From assembly GCA_036850595.1 (NCBI GenBank), contig CM072165.1, forward strand, positions 8,690,109 through 8,754,108: a DNA stretch of 64,000 bases, read 5' to 3'. Each line of letters opens with the position of its first letter. Position 1 is the first letter of the stretch. Position numbers and translations under genes: made by a program. Shown one piece after another: positions 25,931 to 38,300 of the stretch. This DNA comes from Rhyacichthys aspro. Taxonomy: Eukaryota > Chordata > Actinopteri > Gobiiformes > Rhyacichthyidae. Below the pieces are notes generated by a model. The model was not told where the DNA came from. It searched no databases and was given only the letters and a program-made list of their open reading frames with translations.

Positions 25931-26555
25931 GGCTGTGTCCTAAGCCACTCCCTAGTCCCCAACCCCTCAATCACTAGCAGTGCTGCACTAGATAGTGGAC
26001 TATATAGTGCACTCAATTAGTAAATGGTTTCAGACACTACACGCATGTTTTCTGTTGCCAAAAGTCACATGAAAAAAATTACAGCTGAACTCTGCTGATA
26101 ATGGACTTTTGTAATACACTCTGGCAAGACATCAGTGATATAAATATTAATAATAAAGTGCCTACGTTTTATTCAACAAGCTTTGTCCCATTATTGACAA
26201 AAACAAAGTGGATTATAGCAACTCTTATATGCTTCATGTGTCTGTATAAGCTCAGGTTCAGCTAACATTAATGATTTTACACCATAATGGTTTATTAATC
26301 ACAATTTACAACTAAATACGATTCCACAAACCTCAAACCTGTTGTGTACAGTTAAATAACATGTCACAGTCGCGCTGCTCTCCTCCATTTTGCAAAGCAT
26401 TATGGTCTATTTTGATTGTCTAGTGACCATCACTGTTCACTACTTTTGTGGGAAACTCTGAGTGCAGTACAAGACATTTGGACACCACTACAAAATGGAG
26501 TAATCACTATATACTGCACTATACAGTGATTCATGTGTTGATTTGGACACAGTCC
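25931..26555. mobile_element. TIR DNA element with GG-CTGTGTCC ends
   Basis: The left end GGCTGTGTCCTAAGCC is mirrored at the right by GATTTGGACACAGTCC. Inside are phrases recurrent in this type of fish repeat (ATATAGTGCACT, GGACACCACTACAAAATGG, CTATATACTGCACTATA). A partial echo of one internal phrase lies at about 32103-32140 (GACACCACTATAAAATGG). There is no transposase frame. The target duplication is not clear, so the superfamily is unassigned. Confidence 0.5.
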
Positions 26556-28300
26556 GTGTATTTGGATGTCACGTGGTTTACTGTATTATAATATATCCTA
26601 TTCCTTTAGACCTCAGCAAAAATATGACAGCAAAAACACATTTTAATTAAATGAATTACAAGCAGCAAGAGCCAGCGATGAGGTAACAGAGGAGCCAACA
26701 CCGCAGTTAGTCACTGTTAACCCCTGTTCACATGCTGCTCTGTCCTCTGAAAGCATTTCCCTCCTCTAATCACACCCAAACCTCCGAAGAGAAAGCTGAC
26801 ACATTTTTCCTCACACCACCCCCCTTCCCTCCCGTTTTTTACCGCACACATGCACACATGCACACGCTGTGTTGAAGCACTCTGCGTGAACAGGCAGATT
26901 GCCGCAAGAGCTAATGAATTGTGCTGTCAGGGAAGTAACAGATTTATTTACATCTCGAAATGGATATCTCTTGCAGCCAATCCCGGGCCCTTTAGCTGGT
27001 GGCGCTTAATGCTACAGGAGAGCTAATGGATCCGGCGCAAGGAATGAACACGGAGAAGTATCCAGGAATGACGTAGGGGGGCGGGCTTGGAAACTGGAGA
27101 GAAATAAAACGCGCCAAGAGGTGGTGGGGGAAGTAAGTTGAAGGGTATTAGTTGAAAATCCACTTTCAGAGGTGTCACACACACACAGTCACAGCCTCAG
27201 AGGCAGGCTGCTGTGTCTGCCCTACTTTACGGCTCATGAAAAACACAAACGCAGCTCGTCTACTGTACTGTACCCTCTAAACTAATCAGCACAAGACAGG
27301 AAAGAGGACAAAAAGAGCATGTGTTTTCAAATTTTTGTGAGCATGTGATATGAGATGTTTCAGTTTGCATCACAAGTATCAGGCTTCACTCCTGTGGTTG
27401 TTATATTAGCGTTTCTGGACCACGGAAAGTGCAGCCAATCGGGGCGAAACTGAATGAAATGAAAGCTTTACATCAACGAGAACTGCACTGGAGAGGGCAG
27501 GAAAGGACGAGCCCCCGGCAGCGGCTATGTGTCCTCAGAAGAATCCATGTGTGGATGTTATCAGTGATGTCGGCTGCTGGCCACACATGAGGTCATTAGC
27601 CCCTTTAGCAAGACAGACCTCTCCCCTCCTGTCCGCTTGTGTTAATAAATCTCCTCTGATGCTGTGGTCAGTGTTTCTGCATATGAAGCAGTGTGCATTG
27701 GGGTATTATGCAAATGCCCGCTCATGCGTACACGTCGGGGGAATCCCTCGCGTGGAAATGCAAGAGGGCTGCAGAGTGTGGGCAGTGTTTGGGTGCATCC
27801 CTGTGAAGCCGTGAATGGAGAGAGGTGATTTGTGTGCACACGAGTGGAAGTCAGCATGGAGTCTTGCATTGTTTGCAAATGGCGTTGTAGACACCTGTGG
27901 AGAGAAGGAATTAACATAGATTGTTTATTGCTCGCTGCGTGGGTTGCATTTATCATGTGATTTATTTACAACCATTTATAACGCTCATTAGGAAAACAGG
28001 TCGGGTTTACACTTATGCATGCAAGCAGTGTGTCTGGAGGCTATCTTTGTAGCTGTGAAAGAAATATACAGCTTTAGGAAAGATTGTTCGTCCTATGTTT
28101 TAGTATGACTGATGGTAGTGTTGTAGACCAAGTCATGTTTGAGACCAGAGCACATCAGGACCAAGACGAGACCAAAACCTGTTGCTATCGAGGCCGAATC
28201 AAGAGTGAGACCTGATCAAGACCAAATCAAGACTAGAACAAGTCTACAAGAAACTGCAATGGATGGAAGGGAACAGTTATAAAATCTAAACAGTTCAAGG
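26556..28300. other. Intergenic DNA with possible regulatory block and old repeat
   Basis: The part 26900-27060 is a unique, GC-balanced stretch with TAATGAATT and GCTAATGGATC motifs that could be regulatory. The part 28110-28260 repeats AGACCAAG-like words and may be an ancient repeat from which the adjacent 62-bp array grew; similar words in reverse occur at about 54920-54990. No coding exon is seen. Confidence 0.35.
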
Positions 28301-29551
28301 GACTCAGGGAGGTTTGGTGAAGGAGGTATAGTTAGTCTAGTTTTAGACCAAGTCCAGACTCATGGAGGTTAGTGTTTGGTGAAGGAAGCACAGTTAGTCC
28401 AGTTTTAGACCTAGTCCAGACTCTTGGAGGTTAGTGTTTGGTGAAGGAGACAGAGTTAGTCTAGTCTTAGACCAAGTCCAGACTCATGGAGGTTAGTGTT
28501 TGGTGAAGGAGGCAGAGTTAGTCAAGTCTTAGACCAAGTCCAGACTCATGGAGGTTAGTGTTTGGTGAAGGAGGCAGAGTTAGTCCAGTCTTAGACCAAG
28601 TCCAGACTCATGGAGGTTAGTGTTTGGTGAAGGAGGCAGAGTTAGTCCAGTCTTAGACCAAGTCCAGACTCATGGAGGTCAGTGTTTGGTGAAGGAGGCA
28701 GAGTTAGTCCAGTCTTAGACCAAGTCCAGACTCATGGAGGTTAGTGTTTGGTGAAGGAGGCAGAGTTAGTCCAGTCTTAGACCAAGTCCAGACTCATGGA
28801 GGTCAGTGTTTGGTGAAGGAGACAGAGTTAGTCCAGTCTTAGACCAGGTCCAGACTCATGGAGGTTAGTGTTTGGTGAAGGAGGCAGAGTTAGTCCAGTC
28901 TTAGACCAGGTCCAGACTCATGGAGGTTAGTGTTTGGTGAAGGAGGCAGAGTTAGTCCAGTCTTAGACCAGGTCCAGACTCATGGAGGTTAGTGTTTGGT
29001 GAAGGAGGCAGAGTTAGTCCAGTCTTAGACCAAGTCCAGACTCATGGAGGTTAGTGTTTGGTGAAGGAGGCAGAGTTAGTCCAGTCTGAGACCAAGTCCA
29101 GACTCATGGAGGTTAGTGTTTGGTGAAGGAGGCAGAGTTACGCCTCATTTACACTTGGTACACAGGCCCATCAGCTCGACTGACGGCCAAACCACGCCGG
29201 GCCCCGAGAGGTCTGTAAAAACCTTTCCCGCACTTTTCCTCCTGCCCCTTCTGGTTTGTCCTTATAAAAGTTGGAATATCATATTGGTTTTGGACTCCTA
29301 TGAACGTGTCTAATACCCCGGGCGCGTTATTTCTTCAACTAAAACCCGGAAAGCTGAACCCGAGGGCCGTGCGCCCACGGCTATTCCTAGCGGTCCAGGA
29401 CGTATCTGTTCTGCAGTCAGTGTAAATTAGGCGTTAGTCCAGTCTGAGACCAAGTCCAGACTCATGGAGGTCAGTGTTTGGTGAAGGAGGCAGAGTTAGT
29501 CCAGTCTAGACCAAGTCCAGACTCATGGAGGTTAGTGTTTGTTGAAGGAGA
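28301..29551. repeat. 62-bp minisatellite, about 16 units, interrupted by a MITE
   Basis: The unit is about 62 bp and includes GACTCATGGAGGTTAGTG, GGTGAAGGAGGCAGAG and GACCAAGTCC. The CATGGA word (CTTGGA in the second unit) recurs at exactly 62-base spacing from 28361 to 29105, giving 13 units in perfect register. Units continue after the insertion at 29463 and 29524. The first unit (from 28301) is shorter and more diverged, and the last ends near 29551. Units differ by a few substitutions (GGTTAG/GGTCAG, CCAAGT/CCAGGT), showing homogenisation. It is not a CRISPR array, because there are no unique spacers. Confidence 0.95.
29141..29433. mobile_element. Harbinger-like MITE (293 bp) with TTA target duplication
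   Basis: The element begins CGCCTCATTTACACT and ends AGTGTAAATTAGGCG, a 15-bp terminal inverted repeat with one mismatch. TTA is duplicated at 29138-29140 and 29434-29436. A 3-bp TTA/TAA target duplication is characteristic of PIF/Harbinger elements. It is inserted inside a 62-bp minisatellite: removing the element plus one TTA (296 bases) restores the exact 62-base spacing between CATGG words at 29105 and 29463. It is GC- and CpG-richer than the array and has no coding capacity. Confidence 0.82.
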
Positions 29552-30603
29552 CCGTTTTATTGTAAATCTATTACTGTTTAATACTTGCAAATGTAAAAGA
29601 ATGTCCCGATCACTTCTAAGGCAGGATTTCTGTTCATGTTTTACCTTGTATTGTTATCCCTTGTTATGTTTTATCTTCAATTGACAATGCACTAAAATAT
29701 TCAAATATGCAGACAGCCCGACACCTAATGAGTGGTTGTAAGTAACAAAGCTGTCAGCTCAAATCAACTGTTTCCGATGACTTGGCGGCGGCACTGGCAC
29801 AGGAGGGAGTAAACAAAGAAGAGAAATGGAGAGATTGTTACGAAATCCAGCTTGAAATTGCTGCAAATGCTCCTTGTTAATGTGTCGCCTTGTTTCTTCT
29901 ACGTTTTCCCTTTCATCTTTCACACCTCGCAGCGTGTTTTCTCGCCACGTCTCAGACTCATTGCATCAATTTACCACAACTTGTTTATCGCAGTTGAGCC
30001 GAGAGAGGTGCGCGCTTTCTTGTTTGCAAAAATAATGGCTTCGGTGTGACATGCGTTGGCCTCTTTCGGGACCCTCCGCTCACCCATTTTCACCAATTTC
30101 CGCCTGAACTCATCATTTCTCACTTCAAAGAGTTGGTAAGAAGTGAGTTTGAAAGAGTGAGGGGAAACATTAGTGCAAGTTGAGCTTTGATATTGTATCT
30201 TCTCGCTAAATTAATTCCGCCAGTTTCACAATGTCAATTAATCTCTTGTTTCAAATTCACAAGTCCGCCTTATATAGTCAGACATTCCCCGATAGAGATG
30301 CACTGGAAAAACACCAAATGAGTCCGTAATCCTCAGACGTACTACACCGAGAGTGAGAGGAAGCATCATCTCGCAGAAGAGCAGGGACAATCTCCGCGGC
30401 TCATTAAACGTGTGCCGTTTGTGTGTTTCTGTGCCGCGGTGAGAGCCCTGGATCCCCTGTTTTAATTTAATTGGATTTAAATGAGTCTGTGAAACAGCCG
30501 GCGTGCTCACGTATAAAACAGAGCGTTAGCAAACTCTTGAATGCAGATGAGGTGTGTTCAGGTGTCGCGTTAGCCCTTGACTGTGTTGGTGTGTTGTCAT
30601 GAC
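29552..30603. other. Intergenic DNA
   Basis: Unique AT-rich sequence with no gene, RNA or recognisable repeat. The open frames are short and lack codon bias. Confidence 0.5.
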
Positions 30604-31290
30604 CAGTGGTGGAAAGAGTACTGAATTCTGTACTCACGTAAAAGTACAGTTACAAGGTTAAAATTGTACTCAATTACAAAAAAAATTACAAAAACTACTC
30701 AGATTACTTTTTAATGTGGTTGGTTAGAATGGAATAAAATGGAAAGCTTACCATAAGGTGTTTTTTTGGGGGCCATTATGATGGTAGGCGTCAAGCAAAG
30801 TTTGCAGCGCATTTTCGAACTGTCTTCCTTTCGTCTGATGTACATAAAAATACCCTCGAGGTGCGGCCATAGACTTTCCTCTTCCTCCATCTGGTCATCT
30901 TCAGTTGTTTCGACGCTTTGCTCAGGCTCCGACTCCATAATTTGGCTTAATGTATTCCAAAACTCTTCCTTCTGTTCTCGATTTTTCTTTAAACTCTCTG
31001 GTCGGTAATATCTTGAAGTTTTCATTGGCTTAGTAGGCATAATGGTAAACTATTGGCTAATAAAACGCAAATGAATGCTGGGTAAATTTCTGGCAGGCAT
31101 CCCGATCTCTGCTTGACACCAGTATAGGATAACAAATGGATAGCCTAACATATTACTGGTTGTGGCCTATTTGTATGCATAATGTGAAAAGCCTTCGACA
31201 CTCCTCAGTAACATGATACGCTTTCAAAAGTAGTGAAGTTGATTGCATGGTTTAAATTATACTCAATTACAGTAACGTGAGTATTGTAAA
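30604..31290 (-). mobile_element. hAT-type transposon remnant with BED-finger transposase fragment
   Basis: The left end CAGTGGTGGAAAGAGTACTG followed by TACTC/AAAAGTACA words is a common fish hAT terminus. The matching inner words ATTACAGTAACGTGAGTATT occur near 31265-31285, but the right tip is missing. Between them a minus-strand frame (31040-30711, 109 residues) contains WPHLEGIFMYIRRKEDSS followed by MRCKLCL, resembling the start of a BED zinc finger of a hAT transposase. It then degenerates, with no H-x-H pair and no catalytic domain. It is a decayed element, not a host gene. Confidence 0.65.
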
Positions 31291-32590
31291 TATTGCCATG
31301 CTATTTTCCTGCTCAATACATTGTTATTTTTGTCACCCGATTGTAAAGTAAAGGTTGTCTTAATGGATATTTTATTATGATTTCAGATTTCTAAATGAGC
31401 TCTGTGGTTTGTCAACATGAATATTTTACCGTGACAAACCGCTTCAGCTGTCTCAACACATTTTTATTTTAAGGGAACAAACTGAAGATGTCATTCCTCT
31501 ATCTAATTATAAAGCAAACACAATGGAAAGTAAAACACACCGCTTGAGCTGTGGATAATAAAAGGCTGGCTCGCTTGAATTAATTTGTATTGTGGAAGGC
31601 TTTCGGATGGTAACAATAGGAATATGACAATGAAAACGGTAAAAGGGGTGAATTTAGTGTCCCAGCTTCTACTTAGTATTAGTAAAGACAGACTCTTTCA
31701 AACAAAACGAGCGCCGTTGCCCGTCCTAGTCGGACACGTGAAAGAACGTTATTATTTTCATCCTACAGTGAGCACATTTATAAAGACCACTGATATGGAA
31801 CCGTTGTTAAAACTGCCACACAGCACATGTAATGGTAATAAGGCACACATGACACACTTTTTCTGCAAAGGGAAATGAAAATGTTTGAGAAAAGAAGTGG
31901 AACAGTATTAAATACAAAAATGAATGTAATGCTATAGCTATAAAACAGTGTCAAAACCCTTCCATTTTCCCTCAGTCACTATAGCCCTAGTGTTTTTGTT
32001 TTCTCTCAGTTGTCTTTAATCACATGATGCCAACGTGTATGGAAGAAGGCCTACTGTATGCAAATGGAAAGTTTTTATTTTTACATTTTTGTAACATATT
32101 GTGACATTTAGACACCACTATAAAATGGTGTTTTACTCAAAGCCAGTGATGTTTAGCATAATTAGCTAAAGGTATGTCACATGATCAAATCAAATGCATT
32201 AAATAAATGTGAAAAAACACATGGAAACAATGATGTCAGCTGTGAGCAGAATTAGACCACAGTAAGGTGCAACAATGATGTTGATTGTTGGCAGAATTAA
32301 CCCAGTGGGACACAACAAAAGGGCACAATCAAACAACCTCAAACATACCTCTCAATATGCAACAAACAACACCATCTCCAGCCCAATCCGCACAAAACCA
32401 CCCACCGTGCCAGCCACCTTGTCAGAACAAAGCTTAGTAATTAGCACTGTCAGGCGCCAAGACAGCGTTATTACAATCCAGGTAAAAAGGTATGCTACAC
32501 TGACACGCTGATGTAAGCTGCTGAAGCACTTGAGCCAACAGCTACGACTTTTGATCCTAATGTGTTTCCAAACTGTTTGCAAGTTTTGTA
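31291..32590. other. Intergenic DNA
   Basis: No gene is seen. At about 32103-32140 there is a short echo of the 25.9-kb TIR element. The rest is unique-looking and AT-rich. Confidence 0.45.
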
Positions 32591-32591
32591 G

Positions 32592-32790
32592 GAAGGCACG
32601 GAGGCAAAGGGGTTAGCACTGTCACGGGCAGGGGCCCTTCAGCTCTCCCTGTGCTTGGGTGGGTTTTCTCCTGGTACTCCAGTTTCTCCCCACAAACCTT
32701 GATAAACATGCACACTACAGGCCATTGATCCAGCTTAACTTAATCTTGACCCTTTCTTTGAAACTGTGCATGATTTTCCACCAAAAGGAT
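32592..32790 (+). repeat. Degraded interspersed repeat (SINE-like promoter-derived family)
   Basis: The order GGTTAGCACTGTCAC, then GGTGGGTTTTCTCCTGGTAC, then CCAGTTTCTCCCCACAAACC, then AAACATGCAC follows a very common teleost interspersed repeat. The copy is diverged and partly deleted. I do not assign a class with certainty: it could be a tRNA-derived SINE or a non-autonomous element sharing that sequence. Confidence 0.55.
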
Positions 32791-35250
32791 TAATAGACCA
32801 ACCTACAGTTATCAAAATACATTACACCTAAACCTTTTACTCGTCTTTGTCCCTTTAATGAATCATTCATCTTCCCTCTCGCTGTGAAGCTGCTCTGTGC
32901 CTTTGACAAGCTTCTTTTGTTTGGGCGACACTTTGAAAAGTGTGCAGTGGGCAGCGAGGGGTTTGATAATCACCTCTAATGACCCACACCTGTGCCACGG
33001 AGCCGCCGCTGCCGCTCGTCCACGTCGTCGAGATGTGCCGAACGACCAGAGGACGGACAAAGGTGAGCATCTGTGAAGCCGGGCCGCCGTTAGCACCTGC
33101 ACTTCTTTTGTTTCTCTGCTCAATTGTCCCCACTGGACGAATGAGGCTCCAAGGTGACTGCAAAGCCAGCACTACCTCTATTGAGTTCAGGACTGTAAAT
33201 TCCCGTTTTATTCTAGTGCACAGTTGAATTCAGAGACTTGAATGGGTTTGCTTTAACCTTTATCTTTTACATAACCACTAGCTATTCACCTGTATTCTTT
33301 GTTATGTCTGGACCACAATGAGGAAGTATTGATTGTGAATCAGCCTTTTGATTAGAAAATAAACACAGATGAATGACCCCACTACAGACCAAAATGATTC
33401 CACTGAAAGTAAAAAGAATCCAAACTTTCTAGCATAAAAACGTGTGAATGTAAATGTAGGCGCTGTACACCTTCTCGATGTGAGTGTCAGTTAGCACAAC
33501 CTTGTCTTTCCATCACGCTGTAGATAAAGACTTAATTATGCAGATTTCCCAGTGATATCAAGAAGAGGGTTTGATCCTATCAAATAATGAACCCTCCCAA
33601 ACTCATGGTATACACTCTATATGTGTGCATGTGGTTGGAATTTGGACATTTTATAGTTTATAGAGTTGTTAAAAACCTGAAACCTGAATTTTGTCGGACA
33701 AAGGTGTCTTATCTCCCTGCTCACCTGTATTGCTTTAGGCTTTGAATAATTTTTATAGTCCCTAGTTAGCAGACATCCAACATTTGCCATTTTTAAACTA
33801 CAATTTTATGTTTCTACAGCAGTACAGCAGAAATAATGTGCAAGGTAATCACATAATATCCTAAAAACATTTGATACCTTAATATTAATGGCTAATATCT
33901 TTTTACTTGAATTATACTTGAAGTTCTGAGTGCCACCTTCTCCCCAAAAGTTTTCACAAAGCTCCCTTCTGCAGCTCCTTCATCCATTATTTCACGGGAA
34001 ACATTCTTTGTTACGCTGCAAAGGAAAGATAATCGTCGTTCGGAAATGCAAAGCACACAAACAGGAGGAATCAGAACGGACTAACAATATGCACCTGCGA
34101 AGACGAATGGAAACAATGATGCATGCTGCACAATGAGAGGAGCGTGACCTCTATCTAGTCTCGTCTAAACATTCGGAATCCAAAACAGTCCTCTGAAAAA
34201 CTTTGCAAACTTGAAGCGGACCAAATTAAAGGTATTTTTAGTATTTTTTATTGATTGTTCTTTGTATTCGAGAACAATTGCATATAAAACAAATCGATGA
34301 GTGAGTTTAAAGTGCTGACTTTCAGGACTTCCAGGCCTCTTTGGTACAACAGTACTTATTTTGGAAGTTTAAGATCTTAAATTTTCAAGCCTAAATGAAA
34401 GTTCATTATGACTGGGAACACCTCATTGTTTTTTTCTTAAATTAAACTAAATATAGCAGTCCATATGAACTTATTTTCTCGGTGTGTCCATGTCATCCAG
34501 AAACCTTGTCAGGCTCCATCCTGTGACGCCGACGGACCTTTCTAGACCGTTTGGAGAGCCTCTTGTCGAGATTATTTCCAATCATGGGAAAACATTTATT
34601 ATCAGCGACCTCTTATCTGTCCCTCCCTCCGCTGTCAGATAATGACAGCGCTAAAGAAACAACGAGTGACCTTCATCTAAACCCGTCACTGGGGAGAGCC
34701 TGACAACTGTTCTGTGTGCGTCCGTGCCATTTCGACGTGCTCAGATGCCGCTTGTAACGAGACGAGAAATCACAGCGTCCATCTCAGGTTTATTAGAGTC
34801 TTTCTATTCATCAACAAATGCTATATTTTAAGCCCAGCAGATTCACAGAGACGGAAAACTCTGCCATGCATTCATTTAATTCCCACATGTATGAAATAAT
34901 ATCCTGCCCAGCACAGCCAAGCCATTAGGGTTAGTTTTGCTGTGGCATGATAAGTGGATGTATAAGGAACAATGATTAAATGATCTCAGAAGCCTTCCTC
35001 CCTCTTTCTCATTAGGGCTTCCCCCTCCCACTCTCCGATACAATCACAGCACAGACCTTTTGACTATAACATCAGACTAGCATTCTGTATCGATTTGTTT
35101 GGGGAAAATGAAAGATGGTGTTTTCTGTGAACAGCCTTGAAGGATTTTTCTTTCTTTTTTTTTTTTTTTGTCTTTTTTTTTAAGGTTTAGGTATTTCGAA
35201 AGCAATTAACGCTGCTTTTGTTCGGGTTTGTCCTCAGGTCGGCAATTCAC
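32791..35250. other. Intergenic DNA with possible regulatory blocks
   Basis: No convincing gene. A GC-rich patch at 32980-33120 includes a short ATG frame ending at an AAAG|GTGAGC donor-like site, but with no partner exon. The part 34500-34690 is a repeat-free block with GATAATGACAG-type motifs that could be conserved non-coding DNA. A T-rich tract lies at about 35150-35180. Confidence 0.35.
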
Positions 35251-35254
35251 CCTG

Positions 35255-35305
35255 GCTATGATTGTCATGCTTCAATTCATTATGAGAGCTGACAATAGTC
35301 ATAGC
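35255..35305. other. Imperfect hairpin
   Basis: GCTATGATTGTCA is complementary to TGACAATAGTCATAGC across a loop of about 22 bases, giving 13 base pairs with a 3-base TAG bulge. The stem is short for a microRNA precursor and I do not recognise a known mature sequence. It could equally be a paired binding-site arrangement. Confidence 0.4.
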
Positions 35306-38300
35306 TGTTTTATTTAACAGCTCCATGACTGTTTGTGAATAACCTGTTTAATTAATGGCTGTTACAATGGCAAACAAGCAAACAAGGCATCATCTACACT
35401 CTATGGTCCCAACCTTGAAGCTGAAGTATCTGATTTAGTTTTTCAACAGCAACATGGTGAACTTTCCTGCTTCTTTTATTTAAAAAAAATAAAGCAAAAC
35501 TGAACCAGTTTTCCTCCACAAAATACTAACATGTTACATAAAATCGAAGTTCAGTGCTTACCTTTTAGCTTTGGAGTTGAATGTAGCGATCTTGTAATTA
35601 TCTCTGCCTACTTAAACATTGCATCGAAGCATTGCCAACATTTATCCATGTTTAATTTGCTCCCCATTTCTCTATTTTTATCTTTTTTGACCTGTTTTGC
35701 TGTAAAATAAGATGTGTTTTGCAACGAAACCACATTTCCTTGGTTTATTTCCTTGGTCCTTCATTGTTGACATCGGTATCGACCAATGGGAGCGCTCCTT
35801 TTTACCAGAAGTGAGCTGTGATTGGCAAGATTGAATGTGGGCTGATCATTCTCATCTTTTAAAATCCTTAATTATATTAATGTCTCAATTTTAACATATG
35901 AGTCCTGTGTGATCATGTGATCTTGGGGGCAATGTGTTTACCATGAGTCATAAAAGGAAGTGTCACTTTAACTTTTTTTTTTTCATGTGACGTTATTCAG
36001 AAAGCTTTGTACTTTTTAGTTAACTACGGTTCATTGTTGAGCCATTGCACTGTTAACGTGATCTCTGTTAAAAAGACGAACAAAGCAAACCCTGGGATTA
36101 GGTGTGCCTCTGAGACGCTGATTCATTCCTCCAGCAGCACCCATAGTAGGCGCTTTGTAATTCCCATTGATTTTTAAAGGCCTGTTTAGCCCACTCACTC
36201 TGGGAATGATTTACATTATCTCCTCAATTAGCAAATGAGAGTGAATTCCGCTGCACTTTCCACGTCACTCATCCTTCCCTGACAACTGTGCCCTGAGTTA
36301 GCGCTTTGCACCGATGACCAGTGCGGGTTTCTCATCCTGGGTATTTTTCATTTCGTTTTAATCACTTTCGATCGGATTTTTGCCTATTAGCTTCGTTTGG
36401 ATTCCGAGGATCAGCAGAGTGGATTTTTTTTCCCCCTCAATGGGCTGCTCATACATCAGTGTCAGAGCCCATCCATTTTTATCTCAGAGGCCTGAATGGA
36501 AAATAAATAATCAACCCTATCTTGAATGAAAGGGGGGAAAAAACATACACATCTATAGGTTTTCTGCTTTTTATTGTAAAGAACTCCATTGTTACAGTTT
36601 TCTCACACTAATTAAACTGTCTGATACAACATAAAAAAATGAAGAGACAGGTAATTATGCTGCTTTTTGCAGTTACATAAACCAATAGATAGAAAATATT
36701 AGACTCTATATATAATACACATAGCTGCCATGTTGGTTTTATGTTATGTGTCGTCTGTTGTGTTGGACTGAAGCTAGAAATGAATTCAATCACAATTTTG
36801 ACACATATCACAAAACAAAACAAAGAATGGAGGATTAAATAAGGGTTTTTTAGTCATATACTCCTCCATATTAGTCTGATTATTGTAATATCAGTAGTAG
36901 ATGCTTTATTAGCTGTTACATCCTCTGAGTGGATTAGCACGGACACTGGTGGAATTTGAAATGTTGTCAGGGCAGAAGGGATGGTCAGTCATCCAGTTCT
37001 TCTTCAGTATACAGGATACCGTCTGCCCGTTTCTGCTTGTGTTGTATTGTTCCCCTTGAATACAACTACATATCACAGCGAGGCGAGAGAAGAGATGCAA
37101 CTTGACAGGTGCAGAGAATGAGAAAGCAGGTGTACGGGTGCATGCCGTCACAGCCGTTTTCTGGACTCCAAATATTTGGTATGTCTGCCTTTTGTGCTAA
37201 TAAAAGGACACACAGAACCTTGTTAGTCCAAATATCTTCCTTTCTGGGAATACAGATAACACTTTTAAGTCATACAGTATGCCAGGATTCAAGCATAATA
37301 AAAATACGGAGGAATAATGTAACTGTCAGAGGGATGTTTGGTTAAATATTCATGTTTCTGTGTGGCTCGTGTGGCCCTGAGCTGAGAAATCTCCAGAATG
37401 ATGCTGTGCTAGAGTGAGGTTGGACATCTCAGACTTGTCAGAGAAGATAACCGGACCTCTTCGCTAATGAGCAGCTAGTTGGTCCGCTCGGCCGGCTCAC
37501 TGGATGTCTCTCCACTCTCGCCTGCAGCCCGGGCTCTTATTATGCTTAGATATTATAGGAATAGCAGTCACAAAGATATGTCAAGTTTGGGGTTCTGTAG
37601 CAGCTCATTAGTGCTGATGAATGCAGCCGTGCAGCATTCAAAGAGGAGCTGAGGGTGGCACAGTCGGACAAAATAAAAAGCCACTGTGTGTCAAACTCCA
37701 CTTTTTTGTTAAAACACCAAACTGCTTCATTATTTTTTTTACCAGCAGCAGACTGGCAGACAGATAGAACTTGAAAAAGTGTTTCCATTGATTATGGTAA
37801 TGCCCTGAGTCGGAGCCACTGTCCGTCTGAACGTACCAGCTTGTCCTTGCTCGCTGTTTGCCCTGTCACCATTGATCTGCCGCTTTTGTCTTTGCAAAGC
37901 TTTGAAGGGAACATCATTTCACATTTCACTGTCTTTTCCAGTCCAATAATTACACATACCATTAGCAAGATTTAAAGCTAACAAATCCTGCACATTGCTT
38001 TTCCAAATCTTATATAACAGCAACAATAGCACGAAGATAATTTCACAAACGCAGGTAGACCATGTTTACCGTTCGCCCCACAGGGCTGCCTCCACCAATG
38101 TCATCACTCATGTCTGTACGCTCCCAGTTGCTGCTGAGCAGATATGCACGAGTGAGTCATGGGCGCTGTCATGCTCTGTCCTTTTTGTCCCCTCAATGTC
38201 TGGCAGCAATGACTAAGACCATCTCTGTTGATGTCGCCGAGCGGATGACGCACGCACCGCACACACTGTGCACGGCTCAGAGGAAAGCCCCACGACATCA

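Noticed and set aside
28301..29551. CRISPR-like regular repeat array
   Set aside because: Units abut directly with no unique spacers, the unit is 62 bp, and the genome is vertebrate; it is a minisatellite.
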